Part shown: positions 9,733 to 17,633 of the stretch, piece after piece
Layout: every line of letters starts with the position of its first letter
Position numbering within the stretch: position 1 is the first letter of the stretch
Assembly (NCBI GenBank): GCA_030681475.1
Contig: JAUXWT010000096.1
Span: 1 to 64,000 of the forward strand
Length of the DNA: 64,000 nucleotides
DNA from: Bacteroidales bacterium
GTDB lineage: Bacteria; Bacteroidota; Bacteroidia; Bacteroidales; FEN-979
Reading direction: 5' to 3'
Position numbers and translations under genes: made by a program
Notes under the pieces: model-generated
The model's input: the letters and a program-made list of their open reading frames with translations, nothing else
What the model was told of the DNA's origin: nothing
The model's database searches: none

Positions 9733-11565
9733 TCAAACAGCAGGCAAGATAATCCTCACAATAGTAAATTCATCAACCTTACTGTTAACATCTATATCTC
9801 CGTTCATCTCTTTTACAATACCATAAACGATCGGCAAACCCAGTCCGGTGCCGGCCTCTTCTCTTTTCGTTGTAAAAAACGGGGTAAATAACTTTTCCAG
9901 ATGTTCCTTTTCAATGCCGATACCATTGTCGGATACTTCAATATGGAGGTCGGTCTTTCTTTGCATCGCCTTTATTTCAATTTGTTTCTGGAAATCAGGG
10001 GTCATGTTCCGGTTGAATTTTTCATTCACAGCATACCTTGAATTTGACAACAGATTCAGGAGTACCTGTTCCAACTTAAAAATATTCCCGATAACATGTG
10101 CCTTGCCATCAATTTTATCTGTGATGATCCTGATCCCTTCTGCCCTGAATTGAACACTTACCATCTCCATGGTTTTTAAGATCAATTCACCGATGTTCAC
10201 CTTCTCGAAGGTGATGCTTGACTGATCACGTGCGAAAATCCGCATGTTGTCAACAATTTGCTGAATCCGACTGACATTCAGAAGAATAGATTCAAATTTT
10301 CGTTGCAGATAGGCATTTGAAATGTTTTTTTCCCCAAGGAGCATTTTTTGCAATATATTTTCAATTGAAAGCGATATGATTACAAGTGGCTGGTTTATTT
10401 CATGTGCCATCCCGGCCGATAACTCCCCGAGTGATTCCATTTTTGATTTCTGGATCAGGATCTGTTGCTTGACCTTTAAATCACTGATGGTCTCATTCAA
10501 CTCAGCCACGGTTTTATTAAGTTTCAATTGGGCATCATACAGGCCGATGATCCTGGCAATACGCCAGGCAACGGTCTCCATGAATAATTTGTCCTCGCTG
10601 GTTATCTTGTCCGGATCATTGAGAATGACATTGAGGCTGCCAACAATTTGCTTTTCATTCATCAACGGGATTACCGAAACGGTTTTTTTACCAATTGCTG
10701 TCAAGTGGTTACGTGCTATTTCGGAAAGATCATCGGAAATGTCATATTGTGGAATCCCACGGGCAACAATGGCAAATTGCGTGGTATCAACACCTAATTC
10801 TGTCACCTTTTCTATAAATACATCAGGTAGATTGTAATGGTATAGCAGCTCAAGTTGTTGTTTTTCTTCGGTAAACAGGTACAATCCACCGGCAAAAATA
10901 CATTCAGCCTGGCATAATTTGAAAAAAATCTCTTTGATCGTCTCTTCGAGTCCATCGGAAAATGAAGTGATAATATTGATGCTATTTTCGATGGAGATGT
11001 ATTCGGCTTTCTTTTTGTCGGCGGTGATGTTATGGCCGATAATCAGAACGCCTATCACATCTCCATTGTCATCATGAATCGGATAGCCATGATTTTTAAC
11101 GTAAGATTCTCCTAATCCCTGCCTGACAATATCAACGAATGTTGATTCCCTGTTCTCTCTTGTAACCGGATCAAAGACTTCATTTTTGTATTTTTCACCA
11201 AACTCCTTCGCCATAATATCAAAGATTGATTTCCCAACCATTTCCATAATATTATGACCAAAAAGTTCAGCAGCCTTTTGATTTGCATAAATACAGGTTT
11301 CGGCAAGATCAAATACGAATACGATCTCGTCGATATTTTCGGCCATCACCCTGTATCGCTCTTCCATCAGCTTCCCGGCATTCAACAACATTGTATTTGT
11401 AAAAACAGTGTCCTGGATGCTTTTTTCCCTTTCCCTGATGGTCTGAACATGCCCGACATTATCTTCCAACTGCCTGCTGAGTTCAAGGGTCAGCTTGTCA
11501 ATTTTCAGCTTCAGGAGTGTATTTTCCTGAATAAGCGCATCGATAGTTTCAACGGCATTCATCAT
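9733..11565 (-). CDS. PAS-GAF sensor histidine kinase
   Basis: 610 residues with no membrane segment, so probably a cytoplasmic sensor. Residues 1-65 are a predicted coiled coil. Residues about 70-185 are a PAS domain (RYRVMAENIDEIVFVFDL, ending in GVLIIGHNIT). Residues about 190-345 are a GAF domain, and a helical linker follows. The HisKA domain holds the phospho-acceptor His388 in MAHEINQPL. The ATPase domain has an N box (EQVLLNLLSNSRYAV), a G1 box (VSDNGIGI), an F box (LFTPFFTTK) and a G2 box (GTGLGLPIVYGI). The gene is 34 bases downstream of one response regulator and 95 bases upstream of another, so it may signal to both. The HEINQPL form is typical of NtrB-like kinases that pair with sigma-54 activators. 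Confidence 0.93.
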   Translation of the reverse strand: MMNAVETIDALIQENTLLKLKIDKLTLELSRQLEDNVGHVQTIREREKSIQDTVFTNTMLLNAGKLMEERYRVMAENIDEIVFVFDLAETCIYANQKAAELFGHNIMEMVGKSIFDIMAKEFGEKYKNEVFDPVTRENRESTFVDIVRQGLGESYVKNHGYPIHDDNGDVIGVLIIGHNITADKKKAEYISIENSINIITSFSDGLEETIKEIFFKLCQAECIFAGGLYLFTEEKQQLELLYHYNLPDVFIEKVTELGVDTTQFAIVARGIPQYDISDDLSEIARNHLTAIGKKTVSVIPLMNEKQIVGSLNVILNDPDKITSEDKLFMETVAWRIARIIGLYDAQLKLNKTVAELNETISDLKVKQQILIQKSKMESLGELSAGMAHEINQPLVIISLSIENILQKMLLGEKNISNAYLQRKFESILLNVSRIQQIVDNMRIFARDQSSITFEKVNIGELILKTMEMVSVQFRAEGIRIITDKIDGKAHVIGNIFKLEQVLLNLLSNSRYAVNEKFNRNMTPDFQKQIEIKAMQRKTDLHIEVSDNGIGIEKEHLEKLFTPFFTTKREEAGTGLGLPIVYGIVKEMNGDIDVNSKVDEFTIVRIILPAV

Positions 11566-11599
11566 ATGCTGCGGATATCTGGAGATAAAAATAAGCTAA

Positions 11600-12757
11600 T
11601 TATGGTTGCAAAGCAAATCGCCTGACATCTTCGGCAGTGATTCTGCTGTCGCAAAGGATGGCCAGGCGTTCTACTACGTTCTTAAGTTCGCGGATGTTGC
11701 CTGACCATCGAAAATCTTTCATTGCATCCATCGCTTCCGGCATAATTTCCATCTGAGGTTTGCCCATACCCTGACAAAAATCGCTAAGAAAATGGCCGAC
11801 CAGCAACGGAATATCATCCAGCCGCTGACGGAGAGGCGGCACAGCGATCAGGATCACACTCAGCCTGTGATAAAGATCTTCGCGGAATGCCTTGTTTTTT
11901 ATCTCCTCCCGGATATTTTTATTGGTGGCCGCAATCACACGTACATCAACAGGAATATCTTTTTCTCCCCCTACACGGGTGATTTTATTTTCCTGCAGAG
12001 CCCGTAACACCTTTGACTGGGCAGAAAGGCTCATATCTCCGATCTCATCCAGAAAAAGCGTGCCACCGCTGGCTTGCTCAAAATCACCTTTGTGTTGCTT
12101 GATTGCTGATGTAAATGAACCTTTTTCGTGACCAAAAAGGTTGCTCTCGATCAGCTCGGCTGGGATGGCAGCACAGTTCACCTCAATGAATGGTCCTGTG
12201 TTACGGTTGCTCAAGGCATGGAGATGCCGTGCCACCAGCTCCTTTCCGGTTCCGTTCTCTCCGGTGATCAGCACGCGCGCATCAGTAGGCGCAACTTTGG
12301 CGATCATGGCCCGGATCTGCATCATCGGTTCGCTCTGGCCGATCATCTCATAGCTGGCGCCGATCCTGCGTTTCAGCAAACGCGTTTCATCCACCAATCT
12401 CGTACGGTCAAGGGCATTGCGCAAGGCGACCAGCAAACGGTTCAGGTCAATGGGTTTGGAGATATAATCGTAGGCTCCTTTTTTAATTGCCTCTACCGCT
12501 GTATCGATGGTTCCATGACCCGAGATCATGATCACAGGCGTGTCAGTGATTTCGAAAATATTCGTAAGCAACTCAATGCCATCCATTTTAGGCATCTTTA
12601 TGTCGCACAGGATCGTGTCATACTTTTGCTCCCTGACCATCTGCAATCCAACCTCGCCATCCGGGGCATCATCAACCAGGTACTTTTCATATTCCAGGAT
12701 CTCCCGAAGCGTGTTCCGGATACTTTTTTCGTCATCGATGATAAGGATACGGGGCAT
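11600..12757 (-). CDS. Sigma-54 activator-type response regulator without a C-terminal DNA-binding domain
   Basis: The ATG at 12757 (MPRILIIDDEKS) is chosen because the receiver fold starts there; an upstream ATG at 12814 adds 19 unconserved residues. The protein is about 385 residues. Residues 1-120 are a receiver domain with Asp52 in CDIKMPKMDG. Residues about 135-370 are an AAA+ domain with Walker A (TGENGTGKE), Walker B (TLFLDEIGD) and the arginine-containing sensor region. The sigma-54 contact loop reads GSFTSA rather than GAFTGA. The chain ends at AEDVRRFALQP, where NtrC proteins normally continue into a Fis helix-turn-helix. From memory, a Bacteroidetes subfamily has this same short form, so it may be normal there rather than truncated. 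It is first in the cluster with the kinase. Confidence 0.88.
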   Translation of the reverse strand: MPRILIIDDEKSIRNTLREILEYEKYLVDDAPDGEVGLQMVREQKYDTILCDIKMPKMDGIELLTNIFEITDTPVIMISGHGTIDTAVEAIKKGAYDYISKPIDLNRLLVALRNALDRTRLVDETRLLKRRIGASYEMIGQSEPMMQIRAMIAKVAPTDARVLITGENGTGKELVARHLHALSNRNTGPFIEVNCAAIPAELIESNLFGHEKGSFTSAIKQHKGDFEQASGGTLFLDEIGDMSLSAQSKVLRALQENKITRVGGEKDIPVDVRVIAATNKNIREEIKNKAFREDLYHRLSVILIAVPPLRQRLDDIPLLVGHFLSDFCQGMGKPQMEIMPEAMDAMKDFRWSGNIRELKNVVERLAILCDSRITAEDVRRFALQP

Positions 12758-12811
12758 TTTGATTTCAGATTTACGATTTCTCAAGTCGATCGGGACTAAA
12801 AAAGATTGATT

Positions 12812-12840
12812 CAAAGGTAAAAAAGATTTGGATAACTTTG
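12812..12840. promoter_or_regulatory. Back-to-back TAnnTTTG -7 boxes of divergent genes
   Basis: TACCTTTG on the minus strand (12819-12812) faces the response regulator, and TAACTTTG on the plus strand (12833-12840) faces the FG-GAP protein. Both match the Bacteroidetes -7 consensus. Neither has a good TTTG at -33, so the assignment is tentative. The plus-strand box ends four bases before the ATG at 12845, so transcription would begin at or next to the start codon. Confidence 0.4.
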
Positions 12841-12844
12841 TACG

Positions 12845-15136
12845 ATGATGCGAATCCCCCGGTCAACTGTCATATTTTTTTTAAATAATTTGCTGATCGT
12901 CAGTTTCTTTGGCATTTTCAGTTCAGGTCAGGCACAGTTTTCACAACCATCCGGCATTTCTTTAAAATTTCCATGGGCCGGGGGGATGAATTCATGCCAG
13001 TTTTGTTCGATCGATCTAAACCTCGACGGGATCAACGACCTGCTTGTCTTCGACCGGCATGGCAACCGCAAGGTGACCTTTGTCAACCATGGAACCCCGA
13101 ACAAAGTTGATTTTTCCTTTGCACCTGCCTATACGCTCCTTCTTCCCGACATGCACGATTGGGTGATCACGGTCGATTACAACTGCGACGGGAAAATGGA
13201 TATTTTCACTTATGGCATGGGTGGCGTACGCGTCTTTAAGAACGTTTCTGATACCGCCTTGAAATTCAAACTAATAACAGACCTGTTGGAGTCGTATTAT
13301 TATATTGGCAAAGTAGGCATCCTGGTAACCTATGTTGACTATCCTGCGCTGGCAGATATTGATAATGACGGGGATATTGACATGCTCACATTTTTTGGTT
13401 TGGGATCGTATGTTGAATATCACAAAAACCTGTCGATGGAGAAATATGGCCATTGCGACAGCCTGGATTTCATCCTGGCCGATCCCTGCTGGGGAAAGTT
13501 TAAAGAGAGTGAAGGAGGAAACAGAATTACTTTAAACGCAGGTTGCCCGTTTAATGATCACGAATTTCGGGTCACGTGTCACGCGTCACCCGTCACGCGT
13601 CACCCGTCACGCGTCACGAACTCCCGCCACACCGGATCTACGTTGCTGGCCACGGATCTTAACAACGACGGGCTTAAAGATTTGATCATCGGAGATGTTG
13701 ATTACCCTGGCCTTGGTGCGCTGTTCAATGGCGGCACCCACGATTCGGCTTTTATGATATCCCAGGATACCGCCTTTCCGTCAACATCACGGCCGGTGCA
13801 TCTTTTCTCATTCCCGACAGCTTCATGTGTCGATATCGACAATGACGGACGCAACGACCTGGTGGTCTCTCCATTTGATCCGGCCCTTAGTACCTCCGAA
13901 AATTACAACAGTGTGTGGTTTTATAAAAACAACGGGTCGAATACCCTTCCTCAATATGAATTTCAGTCGGAACAACTGCTTCGTGACGACATGCTGGATT
14001 TTGGATCTGCCTCACATCCTGTCCTGTATGATTTCGACATGGATGGCCTGCCGGATCTCTTTGTCGGCAATTTCGGATTCTACGACTCTTCCTATTATAA
14101 AGAAGCGGTTCTATATTCGGTTTATATTTCAAAACTTGCTTTTTATAGAAATACAGGAACCACCACTGTTCCTGTTTTCAACTTTGTAACCGATGATCTT
14201 GCCGGCATTTCCGGGATGAAGATGCTAGGCGCTTATCCGGCCTTGGGTGATCTGAACGGAGATGGCCGCACCGACCTTCTCGTTGGGAGCAGTGACGGAA
14301 GTCTGATCCTGTTCATCAATGCCGGCAGCAGTTCTGATATCCCGGTTTTTGAAACACCCATATTGAAATGGCAGGGGATCGATGTTGGCGATTACAGCAC
14401 GCCCCAACTGTTCGATCTCGATAAAGACAACATTCCCGACCTGATCATCGGTGAGCAAAACGGAAACATCAACTATTATAAAAATACGGGAACTGAAGTG
14501 AACCCGCTGTTTAAGTTCATTACTGACAGTCTCGGCAAGGTGAATGTCACCAATTACAATTTATCTTACAAGGGATTCAGCACACCCTGCTTTTCGAGGC
14601 GAACGGATGGCACAACGTTCCTGATCACCGGTTCGGATGAAGGACGAATTCATCTTTTCGGGAATATTGATCAAAACCTGAACGGAAAATTCACAGAGTC
14701 CCAGGGGTTGTACAATTGGCTCTCGTCCACACCGAATGACACGCTTTTCGGTTGGCAGACCTCCCCTGCCGTTGGTCAATTAACCGATCCTGAAGGTTTT
14801 GACCTGATCACCGGGAACTTTGCCGGAGGATTAAATTATATTACCAAACGAAACCCCGCGGTGATCATCCCGGGCATTTATGAAGTCAATTCATTGCCGC
14901 AAAGTTCATTAAAGGTTTATCCCAACCCGGCAGATCATACCGTAACTGTTGAACTCACCGGATCCCCTGTTCACGCCCGCCGATCCACGATCATGGTCTT
15001 CAATATCTTTGGCAGGCAAATCCTTGATCTCCCATTCAGCGGATCAATAACCATCCCGGTCACAGAACTCCCGGCAGGGATCTATTTTATCCGCATCGGG
15101 GATGTCACCGCCAAAATGATCATTCTGCATCCGTGA
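12845..15136 (+). CDS. FG-GAP/VCBS-repeat surface protein with T9SS sorting domain
   Basis: 763 residues. The N-terminus has a signal peptide (hydrophobic stretch VIFFLNNLLIVSFFGIF, then SGQAQ). The body repeats D.N.DG..D motifs typical of calcium-binding FG-GAP/VCBS beta-propeller blades, for example DLNLDGINDLLVFD, DIDNDGDIDML, DLNNDGLKDLIIGD, DFDMDGLPDLFVG, DLNGDGRTDLLVG and DLDKDNIPDLIIGE. The last ~80 residues (LKVYPNPADHTVTVE, then LPAGIYFIRIGD) are a type A T9SS sorting domain, so it is probably secreted to the cell surface. Residues about 243-258 (TCHASPVTRHPSRVT) are written by a GTCACGC/GTCACCC heptamer array and look like an insertion between blades. A second ATG three bases downstream is an equally good start. 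Confidence 0.9.
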   Translation: MMRIPRSTVIFFLNNLLIVSFFGIFSSGQAQFSQPSGISLKFPWAGGMNSCQFCSIDLNLDGINDLLVFDRHGNRKVTFVNHGTPNKVDFSFAPAYTLLLPDMHDWVITVDYNCDGKMDIFTYGMGGVRVFKNVSDTALKFKLITDLLESYYYIGKVGILVTYVDYPALADIDNDGDIDMLTFFGLGSYVEYHKNLSMEKYGHCDSLDFILADPCWGKFKESEGGNRITLNAGCPFNDHEFRVTCHASPVTRHPSRVTNSRHTGSTLLATDLNNDGLKDLIIGDVDYPGLGALFNGGTHDSAFMISQDTAFPSTSRPVHLFSFPTASCVDIDNDGRNDLVVSPFDPALSTSENYNSVWFYKNNGSNTLPQYEFQSEQLLRDDMLDFGSASHPVLYDFDMDGLPDLFVGNFGFYDSSYYKEAVLYSVYISKLAFYRNTGTTTVPVFNFVTDDLAGISGMKMLGAYPALGDLNGDGRTDLLVGSSDGSLILFINAGSSSDIPVFETPILKWQGIDVGDYSTPQLFDLDKDNIPDLIIGEQNGNINYYKNTGTEVNPLFKFITDSLGKVNVTNYNLSYKGFSTPCFSRRTDGTTFLITGSDEGRIHLFGNIDQNLNGKFTESQGLYNWLSSTPNDTLFGWQTSPAVGQLTDPEGFDLITGNFAGGLNYITKRNPAVIIPGIYEVNSLPQSSLKVYPNPADHTVTVELTGSPVHARRSTIMVFNIFGRQILDLPFSGSITIPVTELPAGIYFIRIGDVTAKMIILHP
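13571..13618 (+). repeat. 7-bp tandem array (GTCACGC/GTCACCC) inside a coding region
   Basis: Near-perfect heptamers alternate as GTCACGC and GTCACCC within the FG-GAP protein gene, read in frame without a stop. The encoded segment is rich in His, Arg, Thr and Val and does not resemble the blade motifs on either side. Confidence 0.9.
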
Positions 15137-15224
15137 TGATGTATTACCTTTTCTTCTTTTACCGATTAAGCATTATTTACCGGAACGAACCATTTTTATT
15201 TTACTAAGTTATCACAGGGACTAA

Positions 15225-15316
15225 CCTCTCTGTGGCTCTCTGTGGCTCCTCTGTGAACTCTGTGTAACAAATAATTACACTGAGAACCACAGAGAAGACA
15301 CTGAGAACCACAGAGA
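15225..15316 (+). repeat. Left repeat block of the decayed GxxExxY locus
   Basis: A forward run of CTCTCTGTGG-type decamers (15225-15267) is followed by an inverted copy (15276-15316, CACTGAGAACCACAGAGAAG units), giving a potential hairpin. The inverted copy faces the right-hand block at 15534-15580, so the gene remnant lies between inverted repeats, as at the intact GxxExxY locus at 40938-41407. Confidence 0.8.
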
Positions 15317-15329
15317 AAAATATTGTGTT

Positions 15330-15526
15330 ATGGAACTTAACCGGATTATGGTTACAGGATAGACATTCTTGTGGAAAAAACAGTGATTGTTGAACTAAAA
15401 ACAATAGAGCTATTTTCTCCGATTCATGAAGCTCAAATACTGACCTATATGAAGTTTGCACAAAAAAGTAATGGTCTGTTGATCAACTTTAATGTAACCG
15501 TACTCAAAAATGGAATCAGGAGATAA
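15330..15526 (+). pseudogene. GxxExxY-family gene remnant with internal deletion
   Basis: An ATG at 15330 opens MELNRIMVTG and then hits a stop at 15360. This resembles the usual start of the family (MELNRITG). A different frame from 15365 to the stop at 15526 reads ILVEKTVIVELKT, then HEAQILTYMKFA and GLLINFNVTVLKNGIRR. That is clearly homologous to the C-terminal half of the intact copy (MVESRIIVEIKS, HLAQILTYLKLS, GLLVNFNVSSLKKGIRR). About 60-70 codons are missing in the middle, including the GxxExxY motif itself and the catalytic Asp; the ExK pair is kept. It is a dead copy. Confidence 0.85.
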
Positions 15527-15533
15527 AAATATA

Positions 15534-15580
15534 AACTCTGTGGCTCTCTGTGGCTTCTCTGTGTCTCTCTGTGTAATAAA
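15534..15580 (+). repeat. Right repeat block of the decayed GxxExxY locus
   Basis: CTCTGTGG/CTCTCTGTG-type units start eight bases after the remnant's stop codon. They are a direct copy of the block at 15225-15267 and an imperfect inverted copy of the block at 15276-15316. From here to the MraZ operator at 15716 I see no other feature. Confidence 0.8.
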
Positions 15581-15715
15581 AACCTTATTGCCGGTAAAAA
15601 AAAGTTTTATCCGCGGAACCGTGTTGATTTTTTCTGCAAAATAACGCAGAGAGCGGCAAGCAGAAGGCTTTCACTAACCATTGACAATATCTGTTATAAA
15701 AAAAAGTTATTAACA

Positions 15716-15741
15716 GTGGAGAGAAGTGGAGGGTTGTGGAG
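15716..15741 (+). promoter_or_regulatory. MraZ operator: three GTGGA boxes at 10-bp spacing
   Basis: GTGGA occurs at 15716, 15726 and 15736, each followed by G, in exact 10-bp register on one face of the helix, 33 bases before the mraZ ATG. In E. coli, MraZ binds three TGGGN repeats with 5-base spacers, also a 10-bp period, upstream of its own gene. By position and geometry this is the autoregulatory operator of the dcw cluster, with a GTGGAG half-site. The GTG at 15726 is part of the operator and not a start codon. Confidence 0.8.
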
Positions 15742-15773
15742 ATTTTTTATATATATTTACACTCGGAAAAAAG

Positions 15774-16259
15774 ATGCTTGTGACAACAACAAACTTGATC
15801 GGTGAATTTGAATGCAGGCTTGATGATAAAAGCCGCATTATACTTCCTGCTGCCCTGAAAAAACAGATCAGTCCGGAGGCCCATGATAAGTTTGTCATCA
15901 ACCGTGGGTTTGAAGGTTGTCTTGTACTTTACCCTCAGGATGTCTGGGATGAGACAACAGGTAAAATGAATAAACTCAACCTGTTCGTAAAGGATCATCG
16001 TCAGTTTTTGCGGGCTTTTCACAACGGCGCCACCCCGGTTTCGCTCGACAGCCAGAACAGGCTGTTATTACCAAAGTCGTTGCTTGATTATGCATCAATT
16101 GACAAGGAGATCATTCTATTTGCCTATTCAGACCGGATTGAGGTGTGGAACAAGAAAACTTATCTGGATCTGGTATCCGGCGAACCGGTTGATTTTGCAC
16201 AATTGGCCGAAAAAGTAATGGGAACTCCGAATATAAAAGCCAACGATGATTTATCATAA
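15774..16259 (+). CDS. mraZ: MraZ, transcriptional regulator of the dcw cluster
   Basis: 161 residues from the ATG at 15774 (MLVTTTNLIGEFECRLDDK), a little longer than the usual ~150. The protein has the two AbrB-like swapped-hairpin halves of MraZ: residues ~8-55 (GEFECRLDDKSRIILPAALK) and ~80-125 (LDSQNRLLLPKSLLDYA). It is expected to form a ring-shaped oligomer, bind the GTGGA boxes just upstream and repress its own operon. It overlaps rsmH by 14 bases, the normal first gene pair of a dcw operon. An upstream GTG in frame would start translation inside the operator and is rejected. Confidence 0.95.
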   Translation: MLVTTTNLIGEFECRLDDKSRIILPAALKKQISPEAHDKFVINRGFEGCLVLYPQDVWDETTGKMNKLNLFVKDHRQFLRAFHNGATPVSLDSQNRLLLPKSLLDYASIDKEIILFAYSDRIEVWNKKTYLDLVSGEPVDFAQLAEKVMGTPNIKANDDLS

Positions 16260-17142
16260 AAGTGTATTGCTTGATGAAAGTATCGAATCGCTGGCGATCA
16301 GGCCCGAAGGAACCTATGTGGATGCTACCTATGGTGGGGGGGGACATTCAAGGGCTATTCTCAACCGGCTGAAGGGAGGAAAACTGGTTGCTTTTGACCA
16401 GGATGAAGAAGCCATCGCGAACAGGATTGATGATCCGCGGCTGATCATGGTCAATAATAATTTTCGCTTTCTCCGTAATTTTTTGAAGTTGCACCGTGTT
16501 TTTCCGGTTGATGGGATCCTGGCCGACCTTGGCATCTCCTCCCATCAGATTGATCAGCCCACCCGGGGATTTTCAACACGATTCGACGGCGAACTCGACA
16601 TGCGCATGGATCGGAAAAAAAAGCAGACGGCCAGTGATGTCGTCAACAATTTCAGCCAAGAGAACCTGAGTAATATTTTTTTTCAATACGGCGAGATACG
16701 GAATGCGCGGAAACTTGCATCCCGGATCATCGAGGCGAGAAAATTTAACCCTGTGGAAACAACCGGACAACTCAAAGAGATTGCGAACACGTGTGCTGTC
16801 CGTGGAAAAGAGTTCAAATACCAGGCACAGATCTTTCAGGCCTTGCGCATTGAAGTCAACCAGGAATTGGATGCACTGCGTGACTTTCTGAAACAAGCAA
16901 TGCAGTCGTTAAAACCCGGCGGAAGGTTGGTGGTGATCGCCTATCATTCGCTGGAAGATAAACTTGTAAAAAACTATTTCCGCTCCGGGAATTTCGAGGG
17001 TGTGTTGGAAAAAGATTTCTATGGCAATGTGCTTGCGCCATTAAAAGTGATCACACGGAAAGCTATCGTACCAACAGATAAAGAAATCGAAGCAAACAGC
17101 CGCGCCCGCAGTGCAAAACTTCGGGTAGCAGAAAAAAAGTGA
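16246..17142 (+). CDS. rsmH: RsmH, 16S rRNA (cytosine-1402-N4)-methyltransferase
   Basis: 298 residues, the normal length. The N-terminus YHKSVLLDESIESLAI, the SAM-binding motif DATYGGGGHS, the LADLGISSHQID segment, the RGFSTRFDGELDMRMD segment and the C-terminal IAYHSLEDKLVK are all family signatures. It methylates N4 of C1402 in the ribosomal P site. Translation is coupled: the start lies inside the end of mraZ and the TGA overlaps the next ATG (TGATG). Confidence 0.97.
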   Translation: MIYHKSVLLDESIESLAIRPEGTYVDATYGGGGHSRAILNRLKGGKLVAFDQDEEAIANRIDDPRLIMVNNNFRFLRNFLKLHRVFPVDGILADLGISSHQIDQPTRGFSTRFDGELDMRMDRKKKQTASDVVNNFSQENLSNIFFQYGEIRNARKLASRIIEARKFNPVETTGQLKEIANTCAVRGKEFKYQAQIFQALRIEVNQELDALRDFLKQAMQSLKPGGRLVVIAYHSLEDKLVKNYFRSGNFEGVLEKDFYGNVLAPLKVITRKAIVPTDKEIEANSRARSAKLRVAEKK

Positions 17143-17633
17143 TGGTGAAGGAAAACCTTAAATATCAGGACAAGGTTGAGGGTATGAATGGATCATCAAC
17201 ACCCCGGAATCCACCGGGGGAGGATAATCCGGGATTTTCCGTGTCCGGGCCCGTCACAGCCCATGTTAAGGCTTCGAGAAGGGTCAGTAAAAGCCGCAAA
17301 GCTGTTCAGGAATTCCTTGGGGGTGACTATCTTTCTAAGGAATGGGTAACCGGTAATCTGACCTACATCCTCTATGTGGCTCTTCTTGCCATGATCTACA
17401 TTGCAAACACCTATTACACTGAGAAAAAATTCAAGGCTATTGATCGAACAAAAAACCAACTGAAGGAGTTACGATACGAGTACATCACCACCAAGTCGAT
17501 CCTGATGTTTCAGGGACGCCAGTCTATGATTTCAAAACGTGCCGTGATGCAGGGACTTAAGGAGGTTAAAATGCCGCCTTACAAGATCCTTTATTCGGGC
17601 GAATCATTACACTCAGAACCCGGGATGAAATGA
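17142..17633 (+). CDS. ftsL: FtsL-like divisome protein
   Basis: About 163 residues from the ATG at 17142, which overlaps the rsmH stop; a GTG codon three bases earlier is possible. A long polar cytoplasmic N-terminus (~75 residues) is followed by one membrane segment (LTYILYVALLAMIYIANTYY) and a short periplasmic coiled coil (KKFKAIDRTKNQLKELRYEY). This is the FtsL layout, and the place between rsmH and ftsI is the usual ftsL position. The sequence itself is weakly conserved, so the call rests mainly on topology and synteny. FtsL recruits and activates the FtsW-FtsI synthase with FtsQ and FtsB. Confidence 0.85.
   Translation: MVKENLKYQDKVEGMNGSSTPRNPPGEDNPGFSVSGPVTAHVKASRRVSKSRKAVQEFLGGDYLSKEWVTGNLTYILYVALLAMIYIANTYYTEKKFKAIDRTKNQLKELRYEYITTKSILMFQGRQSMISKRAVMQGLKEVKMPPYKILYSGESLHSEPGMK

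Noticed and set aside
15726-15773. GTG start extending mraZ by 16 codons
   Set aside because: The GTG is the second of three operator boxes, and the extra residues are absent from MraZ proteins.
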